A stretch of DNA of 64,000 bases, taken from assembly GCF_000196515.1 (NCBI RefSeq), contig NC_014248.1, positions 4,344,001 to 4,408,000 on the forward strand, read 5' to 3'. Every line of letters starts with the position of its first letter. Within the stretch, counting starts at the first letter, position 1. Position numbers and translations under genes: made by a program. Shown one piece after another: positions 20,113 to 28,363 of the stretch. Origin of the DNA: 'Nostoc azollae' 0708 (GTDB taxonomy: Bacteria; Cyanobacteriota; Cyanobacteriia; Cyanobacteriales; Nostocaceae). The notes beneath the pieces are model-generated. The model saw only the letters and a program-made list of their open reading frames with translations. It made no database searches and was not told the DNA's origin.

Positions 20113-21518
20113 ATGACGCAAGAAATTTTAGCAAAAGACTTATCATAAACAGAGTTGCTGCAAAGCATTGAGTGAAAAGGAATTGCAGAGGAATCCATGG
20201 GTCAGAAAGTAGAGATATGACTGAATCTAATAGAGCAGTTACAATTAGAAGTCAAAGAATTACGGGCAGAAAATCAAGGGTTAAGAGATGAAAACAACCG
20301 ATTGAAGGGAGAAAAGGGTCAGCCAGAGATAAAAGCCAAGAATCAAAAAGGCTTCACAAGCAATCACTCATCGGAGAAAGAGCGACAAACCCCAAAAAAG
20401 GACAACAAAGGCAGTAAGAAGGGTTGGATGAAAATAGACAGAGAAGAAATACTAGAATATCCCCAAGAATTACTGCCAGGACAGGCACAGTTCAAAGGGT
20501 ATGAAGAAGTAATCATCCAAGACATCATCCTGGCAGCCGATAACGTACTCTTCCGGAAAGAGAAATACTACTCACCATGAGAAGGAAAAACCTATTTGGC
20601 AGAACCTCCTTGGGGTTATGAGGGAGAATTCGGTCTAGGAATAAAAACCCTGATTATCAGCTTGTACTATGGGGGTAACATGACCCAAGGCAATTTGTTA
20701 GAGTTCCTAGAGAATATTGACTTGCTCGAGCATTTTCAACTACCAACTAAATGGAAAAATGCTCTCCAAGTATTACCTTAAGAAACTGTGTTGAGTGAGG
20801 CAGAGTTTCATACCCTACTGGATACACATCTGCCTAAACTGGGTTCACAACAACGGACTCGGATTATGGAAGCAGTAGCTATTGCTTTTTATCATCAACA
20901 AACTGATTGGCCAGTGGTGTAAACTGTGGTCTGTGATGATGCTCCTCAATTGAAGTTACTGAATGATAATATCGCTTTGTGTTGGGTAGATGAAGGAAGA
21001 AATTATAAGAAGTTAAGTGCGTTTATTGCTTGTCACCAAAAGGTTGTAGATGAATTCCTGGATGATTTCTAGAATTACTACCGAGACTTACTCCCTGATC
21101 AAGATTCTCCCAGTCACCAAACGGAAGATAAACTCCGGTATAAGTTTTGGAAGTTGTTCCACACTGACAGTGGTTATCAACAATTGGATGAGCGAAAACC
21201 ATTAACTCTGGTCAAAATTTCTGAGTTGCTTTATGTTTTAGAGCATCCTGAATTACCTTTGCACAATAACCCGGCTGAGTTAGGTGCTAGAACTATGGTG
21301 CAGCGAGGCAATACTTAGTTATGCCACTCAGACTCTCGAAGGGACTCAGGCTTGGGATACTTTTATGTCTCTTGTTCCTACTACTCGTAAGTTGGGAATT
21401 AGCTTTTTGAATATATTCGTGACCGCATTTCTAAGGTTGGAAATATTCCCTGTTTGGGGAGTATTTCTTACGGAAAATCTGCTCTCAATCCTTTTGGTTG
21501 CTCATGGATGCCTGAATA
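20113..21518 (+). pseudogene. IS66-like transposase, multiply broken
   Basis: The pieces follow the order of an IS66-type transposase: an N-terminal coiled segment (LQLEVKELRAENQGLRDEN, leucine zipper-like), MKIDREEILEYPQELLPGQA, GIKTLIISLYYGGNMTQGN, then DDAPQLKLLNDNIALCWVDE with a catalytic Asp and a CWVH-type motif changed to CWVD, and HPELPLHNNPAELGARTMVQ. At least five stops or frameshifts interrupt it (for example TGA 20578-20580 and TAA near 20779). Its 3' end has replaced the C-terminus of the convergent Uma2 gene. Confidence 0.8.
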
Positions 21519-21564
21519 ACTTCTTCCCCGGAAGTATTCAGGGGATACAAAATATTCATATTGA

Positions 21565-21987
21565 TTAATTATAATATATTCTTTTAATTCAGGAATACAC
21601 CGATAAGATCTAAAGTTGTCTATTTTCTCATAGTTGAGAGTTGATTTAGATAACACCTCAATAATTATTGCAGGATTAATTACTTGAGTAGTTCCAGTTC
21701 CTTCATATATTGGTTCTCCTGAAATTAGCATAATATCTGGATAGGTGTAGACACGATAACGCGGTATCCATAATTTGACATCTCCCATATAAATTTTGTA
21801 GTTTCTACCCCGCATTTGCAATCTGAAATGGGCATAAAAATTACCTGCGATTTCATTATGATTTGTAGTTCCACCCGTCATAGGTATAATTTGCCCATCT
21901 ATAATATTCATTTTTCAATTCTGATGTTTCCTCTAGTTGTAAATATTCTTCTGCAGTGTAGAATTATTGAAATATTTTAACTTGCAT
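21565..21987 (-). pseudogene. Uma2-family endonuclease, truncated
   Basis: A DUF820/Uma2 PD-(D/E)XK-like protein. The original start (ATG 21985-21987, MQVKIFQ) is followed by an in-frame stop, then FYTAEEYLQLEETSELKNEY. A one-base insertion at NEY(I)DGQ shifts the frame to IDGQIIPMTGGTTNHNEIAG, then YTYPDIMLISGEPIY and IIIEVLSKSTLNYEK (the conserved P-D and E-V-L-S). The protein is cut after EYIIINQYEYF, where IS66-like DNA begins. Such genes are numerous in cyanobacteria; their role is unclear. Confidence 0.75.
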
Positions 21988-22024
21988 ATCAACCTCATTC
22001 TTTGAAGAATTCCAATAATTAAGA

Positions 22025-24748
22025 TTACCGAGGATAATGCTGGGCTAAAAATTCTCGTGCTTCAGATTTATCCTTAATTGTACCATCAAGAGTAGCTGTC
22101 AATAAATCATCTAGTATTTGCTTATATAATGGATTAGGTTTATAACCTAATTCTTTTAAATCATTACCATTTAACAAAGGTTGTATCTTTGCTAAATTAG
22201 TTAAAAAATGCCTGATTTTTCGTCTGATTTTTCGCGGACTTTGCAAAGCGATTAAAATTAAAGTTGCCAAATCATATTTTCTCAATAAATGGACAATTTG
22301 ACTAGGAAGTTCACAATTGGGTAAAGATGTAATAATTTCTGTTTGTGCTGCAAACAGTTTGTTAAATCTAGAAATACTATCATCAGCTAATTGCAGATTC
22401 TTAGCTACCTTTGCCTGATACTTTGGTTCTAAGTGAGCAACTAATACTTCTAAACGCATTTGCCAATCATGTAGATTTTGTTGTTGGCCAAATCTTCGTA
22501 AATAAATGTCTAATAAACTTAATTGTCGTAAAACTTCCCCATCTAATTTTAAGCTATGGTGAAGACACCGCAATGCACCTAAATTATCTAATAAATGTAA
22601 AGCTGATTGCCAATAGGTTGCTGCGAGGATATTTTTAAATTCTGCTTTTAAACGAGTTTGTAAAGCAGGTGTTTTGGTATTTTCTTGGGAAGTTCGATCA
22701 TAAACTCCGCTATTTATAGCATAGCGAATATATTCTTCAGTTCGCTGTTCAATTTGAAATCCAAACCGCACAGCAAAACGGACACCGCGGTAAATCCGAG
22801 TAGGATCTTCAATAAAACTATTAGGGTGTAAAATGCGAACTTGCTTGGCTTGTAAATCTAATAAACCACCAAAAAAATCTAATAATTCACCACTACGAGG
22901 AGATGTTAACCTTAAAGCCATTGCATTAATAGTAAAATCTCTTCTATATAAGTCTTGACGAATAGAACTAGCTTCAACTTCTGGATTTGCTGCAGGATAG
23001 GGATAAAATTCGGTTCTAGAAGTGGCAATATCTACCCATAATGAATCTAATTCCGGGTCTTTGTGCCATAGTAAAGCAGCAGTTTGAAATGCACCATGAA
23101 TTTCTAAACGGGCATTTTGATAAATTTGCTGGAGTGCTTTTGCTAATTCTATACCTGCACCCACATCTGCTGCTTGATGAAAACCATCAACTACTAAATC
23201 AATATCATTAATCATTAATGTACCCGGTTGAGCTTCTACTAACAGCAAATCTCGTACTGAACCACCAACTAAGTAAAGATGCCAACCGCGTTTTTCTGCT
23301 TCCTGTGAAGCTATATTTAATAATTGCCAAAGTTGAGGCAGGAGACGTTTCTCTAATTCTATTGTTAGTCCTAATTCCTGAGAATAAGTTTGAGTTTTTA
23401 ATTTTGTTAGCATAGCCCTTCTGAAAGAAGTATTTTGATTTTCTGCTTGATGTATTTCTCTTAAAACATCGGTACGAGTGACAATACCCACTAAATTTCC
23501 ATTTTCTAAAACTGGTAATCTTCCAATATCATAGGTCACCATTAAAGACCCAATTTGCGGTAGGATAGTATCTGGTGTAATTGTCTTTAGATTAGTTGTC
23601 ATATAACCTTTAACGGGTGCATGGCTAAAGCCGTGATGTAAAGCGATATCTAAATCACGTCGGGAAATAATACCCACTATTTTATCTTGATCATTAACAA
23701 CAGATAAACCAGAATGTCCGTAACGGAGTAAAGTTTTTTGGGCTTCACTAATGGTGGTTTCTGGTCGAATAGTACGTACAGGAGAAGACATTAAATCTCT
23801 GGCTGTGGGAGGATGGGGAATTTGTGCTTTTAATCTATCTAATAGTTGTTGTAAAATTTCTTGTGAGTCGTTGGTGCGAATATTTAAAGATGCGGCTTGG
23901 GAATGTCCACTACCACCAAAAGGGTGCAATAAGAGACGAAGATTTGTATGGGGAATTTGCGACCGCCCAATTACAGTTAATCGCCATTCATCTTCACCCA
24001 AAGGATATTCATTTGCCAAAATTAGGGCATCAATTTCTGTCAACTCCACCAGTTTTGATGCTAAACCTGATAACCCTGGTACGAAAGCACCAGTTTTTAA
24101 TGTCACCCAAGCCATAGTATATCCACGTAGACAAAGATATTCTAAATTTTCCAGCGCCTCAGTTAATAATTGTTGCAACTGCGGTGATAAACCTGGATCA
24201 CGGTAGGTTGAAATTACAGATAAACTTGCCCCCTGTTGCATCAACCAAGCCAACGCTAAAGCATCTCTGGGTGTAGATTGGTTATATGTTAACGAACCTG
24301 TATCAACGTGAATACCCAAGGCCATGACAGTTGCTTGAGGAGATGTGAGGTTAATCTGATGCTTTTGTAGTTCTTCTACCATTAAAGTCGTCGTTGCACC
24401 CACACTATCAACATATAATTGCGTCCTGGGAATATCACTATCTTGTCCAAGATGATGGTCGTAAACTACAATTTCCTGGACATTGGGTAAATCTAACCAT
24501 TCAGCAGCTTTACCCAAGCGAGCGCGCTGTTGAGTATCCACTATCGTTAAAGAACGGATTTTTTCAGGATTGACAGAACGCCTTTCAATCAGCGAATATT
24601 CATCCCGATGCAACGCCAAAAAATCCCGTACTGGTGGATGCGCTCCCCCAGTCAAGACAATCTTACTTCCTGGCTTGAGGCAAGTTAACCCCACAGCCGC
24701 CCCTAAAGCGTCAAAATCAGCAGTTGTGTGACAAAGAATGATATCCAT
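22025..24748 (-). CDS. DHH phosphoesterase - CBS pair - tRNA nucleotidyltransferase fusion
   Basis: A 907-residue three-part protein. Residues 1-310 are a DHH/DHHA1 phosphoesterase: HTTADFDALGAAVG, VDTQ (71-73), YDHH (96-99) and FGGSGH (278-283). Residues about 314-435 are two CBS repeats (ARDLMSSPVRTIRPE; VKGYMTTNLKTITPD), usually adenine-nucleotide sensors. Residues about 480-900 are a class II poly(A) polymerase/CCA-adding head and body: LYLVGGSVRDLLL (493), NDIDLVVDG with the metal Asp pair (515-517) and YRRDFTINAMALRL (601). The likely role is adding A, or CCA, to tRNA 3' ends under nucleotide control; the fused architecture is known from cyanobacteria. The gene is intact. Confidence 0.88.
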   Translation of the reverse strand: MDIILCHTTADFDALGAAVGLTCLKPGSKIVLTGGAHPPVRDFLALHRDEYSLIERRSVNPEKIRSLTIVDTQQRARLGKAAEWLDLPNVQEIVVYDHHLGQDSDIPRTQLYVDSVGATTTLMVEELQKHQINLTSPQATVMALGIHVDTGSLTYNQSTPRDALALAWLMQQGASLSVISTYRDPGLSPQLQQLLTEALENLEYLCLRGYTMAWVTLKTGAFVPGLSGLASKLVELTEIDALILANEYPLGEDEWRLTVIGRSQIPHTNLRLLLHPFGGSGHSQAASLNIRTNDSQEILQQLLDRLKAQIPHPPTARDLMSSPVRTIRPETTISEAQKTLLRYGHSGLSVVNDQDKIVGIISRRDLDIALHHGFSHAPVKGYMTTNLKTITPDTILPQIGSLMVTYDIGRLPVLENGNLVGIVTRTDVLREIHQAENQNTSFRRAMLTKLKTQTYSQELGLTIELEKRLLPQLWQLLNIASQEAEKRGWHLYLVGGSVRDLLLVEAQPGTLMINDIDLVVDGFHQAADVGAGIELAKALQQIYQNARLEIHGAFQTAALLWHKDPELDSLWVDIATSRTEFYPYPAANPEVEASSIRQDLYRRDFTINAMALRLTSPRSGELLDFFGGLLDLQAKQVRILHPNSFIEDPTRIYRGVRFAVRFGFQIEQRTEEYIRYAINSGVYDRTSQENTKTPALQTRLKAEFKNILAATYWQSALHLLDNLGALRCLHHSLKLDGEVLRQLSLLDIYLRRFGQQQNLHDWQMRLEVLVAHLEPKYQAKVAKNLQLADDSISRFNKLFAAQTEIITSLPNCELPSQIVHLLRKYDLATLILIALQSPRKIRRKIRHFLTNLAKIQPLLNGNDLKELGYKPNPLYKQILDDLLTATLDGTIKDKSEAREFLAQHYPR

Positions 24749-24983
24749 AAGAGGTAATGGGGACTGGGGATGAGGGAGATGAGGGAGAATAAATAATTAT
24801 CTGTTCCCTATTCCTTGATAACTGATAACTGAATTGAGCAACTGTTACAAACCAGAAGTAAAATATTAATTGATCAGAGGATACCAAGTGAGTTCACAAG
24901 GGTCACTGAGCAACCCAGTCTGTCCATTTTATAGTGACAGCCTAGGGAAAAGTTACGATTTCACTGTGTTGGGAAAAGTAAAA

Positions 24984-25172
24984 ATGAGCATAGTATTCCA
25001 ATTTGCTTTAGTATCTCTGGTTCTGATGTCCTTCGTCCTGGTTGTTGGTGTTCCTGTTGCTTATGCAACTCCTCAAAACTGGGTTGAATCTAAAAAGCTC
25101 CTGTGGGTGGGTTCTGGTGTTTGGATTGCCTTAGTGCTTTTAGTTGGTTTATTAAACTTTTTTGTGGTGTAG
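24984..25172 (+). CDS. psbZ: Photosystem II reaction centre protein Z
   Basis: A 62-residue thylakoid protein beginning [20 protein letters not shown], with two membrane helices and the conserved central stretch [16 protein letters not shown]. PsbZ (Ycf9) stabilises the photosystem II core periphery. The ATG at 24984 gives the family's normal length; the frame stays open upstream to 24870, but those codons do not resemble the family. ribH follows on the same strand after 185 bp, an arrangement I recall from other cyanobacteria. Confidence 0.93.
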   Translation: MSIVFQFALVSLVLMSFVLVVGVPVAYATPQNWVESKKLLWVGSGVWIALVLLVGLLNFFVV

Positions 25173-25215
25173 ATAACGGCTGCAAACAGACGTTGACACA
25201 TAACATAAAAATTCA

Positions 25216-25301
25216 GAGGAGCAGAAAAGCTGGGTTTACAGGAAAGGGACGCAAAAATATCTTTGTTCTTTTTCGATGTTGACATTGCTTTCCTGCTCCT
25301 C
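25216..25301. other. Inverted repeat between psbZ and ribH
   Basis: GAGGAGCAGAAAAGC (25216-25230) pairs with GCTTTCCTGCTCCTC (25287-25301), giving 14 of 15 pairs with a 56-nt loop. It lies 44 bp after psbZ and 57 bp before ribH. It could be a termination or processing structure in the psbZ-ribH transcript or a small RNA; no T-run follows on the plus strand, so a simple terminator is not certain. Confidence 0.5.
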
Positions 25302-25357
25302 TATATTCCATCCAGAAAAGAGTATTGGCTAAGAAGTTATAGTTATAAGAGGCAGTC

Positions 25358-25915
25358 ATGGCAGTTTTTGAGGGAACATTTACTCAAACAGAGCCTTTAA
25401 AGTTTGCGCTGGTGATTGGTCGATTCAATGACTTGGTTACTGTCAAGCTTTTAGAAGGATGTCAAGATTGTCTGAAGCGTCATGGTATAAATCCCGATCC
25501 TCAAGGCAATCAGGTAGATTATATTTGGGTTCCAGGCAGTTTCGAAGTTCCTACCGTAGCTCGCCAGTTGGCACTCTCCCATCGTTATGATGCCATAATT
25601 TGCTTGGGTGCGGTGATTAAGGGACAAACGCCCCATTTCGATTATGTATCTGCTGAAGTAGCCAAAGGTATTGCTGCTGCAAGTTTTCAAACAGGAGTAC
25701 CTGTGATTTTTGGCATTTTGACAACAGATACTATGCAGCAAGCATTGGAACGCGCAGGGATTAAAAGTAATCACGGCTGGGATTATGCCATGAACGCTAT
25801 AGAAATGGCCAGTTTGATGCGTCAATTACGCTCTAATCTAGCAGAACCCTATGCTCGTCATGGTCAGTCTTTAGCAGCATCACTACAAAATCCTATGGAG
25901 TCAGAGGTGGTTTAG
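25358..25915 (+). CDS. ribH: 6,7-dimethyl-8-ribityllumazine synthase
   Basis: Lumazine synthase makes the lumazine precursor of riboflavin from 5-amino-6-ribitylamino-uracil and a butanone phosphate. The 185-residue protein shows [19 protein letters not shown] with the substrate-binding [27 protein letters not shown] (the conserved H is in this loop) and [20 protein letters not shown]. The C-terminal ~20 residues extend past the core domain. It is intact, reads in the same direction as psbZ and is followed by an inverted repeat. Confidence 0.93.
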   Translation: MAVFEGTFTQTEPLKFALVIGRFNDLVTVKLLEGCQDCLKRHGINPDPQGNQVDYIWVPGSFEVPTVARQLALSHRYDAIICLGAVIKGQTPHFDYVSAEVAKGIAAASFQTGVPVIFGILTTDTMQQALERAGIKSNHGWDYAMNAIEMASLMRQLRSNLAEPYARHGQSLAASLQNPMESEVV

Positions 25916-25995
25916 AAGAGGAGTGTGGGAAGATTGGGAAGATTGGGAGAATAAAATTTATTCTCTCCTGACTCCTGACTCCTCAACTCCTCTTC
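25915..25995 (+). terminator. Nested inverted repeat after ribH, possible terminator
   Basis: GAAGAGGAGT (25915-25924) pairs with ACTCCTCTTC (25986-25995), and inside it GAGAATAAA (25947-25955) pairs with TTTATTCTC (25957-25965). It starts on the ribH stop codon. The run after it is A-rich on the plus strand, so classical Rho-independent action would fit the minus strand better; the call is tentative. Confidence 0.4.
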
Positions 25996-26064
25996 AAAAA
26001 AAAAATAAATTTAGGGGTTGACAAACCAGAATAAATCTGACAGACTGAGATTATTATAACATTT

Positions 26065-26136
26065 GCGGGTATAGCTCAGTGGTAGAGCGCAACCTTGCCA
26101 AGGTTGATGTCGCGCGTTCGAATCGCGTTACCCGCT
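26065..26136 (+). tRNA. tRNA-Gly (anticodon GCC)
   Basis: The sequence folds as a cloverleaf. Acceptor arm GCGGGTA (26065-26071) pairs with TACCCGC (26129-26135) with discriminator T. The D-arm is GCTCAGTGGTAGAGC, the anticodon stem-loop CAACCTTGCCAAGGTTG has anticodon GCC, and the T-loop is GTTCGAATC. CCA is not encoded. It reads GGC/GGT glycine codons. A large AT palindrome follows three bases later. Confidence 0.95.
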
Positions 26137-26138
26137 TA

Positions 26139-26186
26139 TAATAATAATTAATGTTAATATATTGATATTAACATTAATTATTATTA
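26139..26186. repeat. Perfect 22-bp-arm AT-rich palindrome after tRNA-Gly
   Basis: The left arm 26139-26160 and right arm 26165-26186 are exact reverse complements around the 4-nt loop ATTG; the arms consist of TAATAATAATTAATG-type sequence. It could be a 3' structure that ends or processes the tRNA transcript, or a small insertion next to a tRNA gene. Confidence 0.75.
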
Positions 26187-26194
26187 GGTTTGTG

Positions 26195-26277
26195 TATACT
26201 AAAAACGGTTGAAAAGTGTCATTCTGAAGGTTCGCGCAGCGTCTCTGAAAGAGATAGTGAAGAATTTCCGAGATACT
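26195..26277. repeat. 83-bp dispersed repeat, copy B
   Basis: The reverse complement of this block matches 7865-7947 with few differences, including the shared core CACTATCTCTTTCAGAGACG. Copy B sits immediately after the AT palindrome. From 26278 to 26500 I see no gene. Confidence 0.75.
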
Positions 26278-26500
26278 CCGCTGCACTAAGTTACCCATGG
26301 CTTACCCCACCCTGCGCTATCAGTATGACATAAGTCTATGTTTCACCCGTTTGCAGTATAATCGCTACTAAATTTCCAGGCTTGATATTTATTAATGGCT
26401 GGACTCAAACCTAACGGATAACTACTAAGAGCTATCTTGCTCGGTATTTTGTTGCATTGAAAATAGCGGCTGGAATACTGGCAGAAATATACTAGAACTA

Positions 26501-26977
26501 GTGCTAAGAGTGGAAGTATCCCCACTCATAACTGTTAAGAAAAACACGCTCAAGTTATTTAGACTGCTTGTGCCATCTCAAAAACCTGAAAAAATAGATT
26601 TAAATACGGATTATACTTGTCCTTGTCGTCGTCGGGGGCGGTTAATTCCGATCACTCTGACAGAAGCTTTTGGTTGCAATCGCTGTCAACAAATTTTCGT
26701 TGTCGAAGATAATGGTTATGTGCTGGAGCAACTTTCTACTACCTATCCCTATAAGCGTGCTTGGCGCTGGACGGGGAAAAGTTGGTATGTGATCCAACCC
26801 CGGTTAGGAGAAAGTTATTTGCCGATAGCGTTGGGCATTATTTTCGTGCTAGTGATTATATGGCTACCATTAGCATTACGCTTGGCGAATAGTTCAAGTA
26901 TTATTGCTTGGGCTATAGTAGCGGTGCTATTGGCTATTCTGCCAGCAATTATGGTCTGGCTTACTTACAGACGTTAA
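26501..26977 (+). CDS. Small zinc-ribbon membrane protein, function unknown
   Basis: A 158-residue protein. After a basic N-terminus comes TCPCRRRGRLIPIT and, about 20 residues on, CNRCQQIFVVED, i.e. a CPC...CxxC arrangement like a zinc ribbon. Two hydrophobic helices follow (LPIALGIIFVLVIIWLPLAL and IIAWAIVAVLLAILPAIMVW). It ends 4 bp before proA, so the two are probably cotranscribed. The start is uncertain: GTG 26501 is the first in frame and a GTG at 26510 is possible. I do not recognise a named family; membership of a conserved cyanobacterial family is an impression only. Confidence 0.65.
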   Translation: MLRVEVSPLITVKKNTLKLFRLLVPSQKPEKIDLNTDYTCPCRRRGRLIPITLTEAFGCNRCQQIFVVEDNGYVLEQLSTTYPYKRAWRWTGKSWYVIQPRLGESYLPIALGIIFVLVIIWLPLALRLANSSSIIAWAIVAVLLAILPAIMVWLTYRR

Positions 26978-26981
26978 TTCA

Positions 26982-28247
26982 ATGACTGTTGAAGTTTTTG
27001 ATGATTGTCCCGAACCCATGAACAGCGCCAAACGCGCTTACCAAGCTTCCCTTAAGTTAGGGATTACCAAAGGGGCGGATCGGAGTCGTGCTGTGCTGGC
27101 GATGGCACAGGGGCTTGAATATTCATTCGACGATATTCTCGAAGCGAATACGTTGGACTTAGAAGCAAGTCGAGAAATGGCGGTGTCGGAATTAATTTTG
27201 GATTGGCTGAAGTTAACTCCTTCCAGGTTAGAGAATGCTGTGGCCATTCTCCAACGTCTGGGAGAATTATCAGATCCGCTGCGACGGGTAAGGACGGCTG
27301 ATTATCAACAGGAAGATTCTCAGAGTTATACCCAGTTGATGCCTTTGGGCGTGATTGGATTTATTTATGAGGCTTTTCCTGATTTAGGGGCGATCGCAGC
27401 TGGTTTTTGCTTAAAAACAGGCAATAGTGTGATTCTCAAAGGCAGTACAGAAGCTAGTCATTCCAATGCTGCGATCGCTCAAGTCCTACAAAATGCTATT
27501 AATGAAGTTGGTTTACCACCAGGCTGTATAGAACTAGTTACAGCCGAACATGGTGCTTCTGTGCGAGATTTAGTCACCCAAGACCAGTATTTAAGTTTAG
27601 TCATTCCCTACGGACGTTCTAGCTTAATTCAACAGGTGGTTAGACAAGCAACTTGTCCAGTTTTAAAGTCAGCCATGGGTAATTCTTACCTGTACTGGTC
27701 GTTGAATAGTAGTTTAGAAATGGTGCGCTGGATGATTCTCGACAGCCATGAGAGTGAACCAGATCCGGTAAACGCGATTGAAAAAGTGCTGATTCATCGT
27801 CAAGCTTTACCCTCTTCTTTATCTGTGTTATGGAATAGCTTAAAAGAAAAAGGCTTTGAACTCAAAGGAGATGCAGAATTAGTAGAAGCCTTTCCCCAGT
27901 TGCAGTTAGCCAAAGAAGGAGAATGGGGAACTCCCTATTTAACGAAGACAGTGGCGTTTAAATTGGTGGATAGTTTAGAAAGTGCGATCGCGTGGATTAA
28001 TCAATATAGTAGCGGTCATGCGGATTGTATTGTCACAGAATCCTACCAAGAAAGTCGGCAATTTGCTTTAGGAGTAAATAGCGCCTCCACCTATATCAAT
28101 GCATCCCCGCGTTTTTCCCGCAACTCCTCACGGGGAGATGCAGTATTTTTGGGAATGTCTAATCAAAAAGGACATCGCAGGGGGTTTATGAGTTTGGAAA
28201 CCTTGACTACGGTGAAGCATATCGTTCAGGGAAATGGACGGTTTTAG
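26982..28247 (+). CDS. proA: ProA-like protein (glutamate-5-semialdehyde dehydrogenase family), catalytic Cys missing
   Basis: A 421-residue member of the aldehyde dehydrogenase superfamily, closest to gamma-glutamyl phosphate reductase, which makes glutamate-5-semialdehyde for proline. The family pattern is clear: PLGVIGFIYEAFPDLGAIAA, CLKTGNSVILKGSTEA, LVIPYGRSSLIQQVV, SASTYINASPRFSR and GFMSLETLTTVKHI. At the position of the nucleophile (E. coli context STCNTVETLLV) this protein has DPVNAIEKVLIH, with Val in place of Cys. It is thus either a non-catalytic paralogue or uses another residue. There is no other damage. It overlaps a probable operon with the zinc-ribbon gene 4 bp upstream. Confidence 0.8.
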   Translation: MTVEVFDDCPEPMNSAKRAYQASLKLGITKGADRSRAVLAMAQGLEYSFDDILEANTLDLEASREMAVSELILDWLKLTPSRLENAVAILQRLGELSDPLRRVRTADYQQEDSQSYTQLMPLGVIGFIYEAFPDLGAIAAGFCLKTGNSVILKGSTEASHSNAAIAQVLQNAINEVGLPPGCIELVTAEHGASVRDLVTQDQYLSLVIPYGRSSLIQQVVRQATCPVLKSAMGNSYLYWSLNSSLEMVRWMILDSHESEPDPVNAIEKVLIHRQALPSSLSVLWNSLKEKGFELKGDAELVEAFPQLQLAKEGEWGTPYLTKTVAFKLVDSLESAIAWINQYSSGHADCIVTESYQESRQFALGVNSASTYINASPRFSRNSSRGDAVFLGMSNQKGHRRGFMSLETLTTVKHIVQGNGRF

Positions 28248-28363
28248 GAGTGAGGAGTGATAAGTAAAACTGTTATTCATTTATTCATTTAAAATAGTCA
28301 TTAAAGATATTCAGCTATTTCTCACAGTACGCTCAAGTTCGTAAACAGAGAAGTTGAATTTAT

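Noticed and set aside
26018-26060. Sigma-70 promoter for tRNA-Gly (TTGACA at 26018, TATTAT at 26052)
   Set aside because: The boxes are 28 bp apart, too far for a normal promoter, and the second lies too near the mature 5' end.
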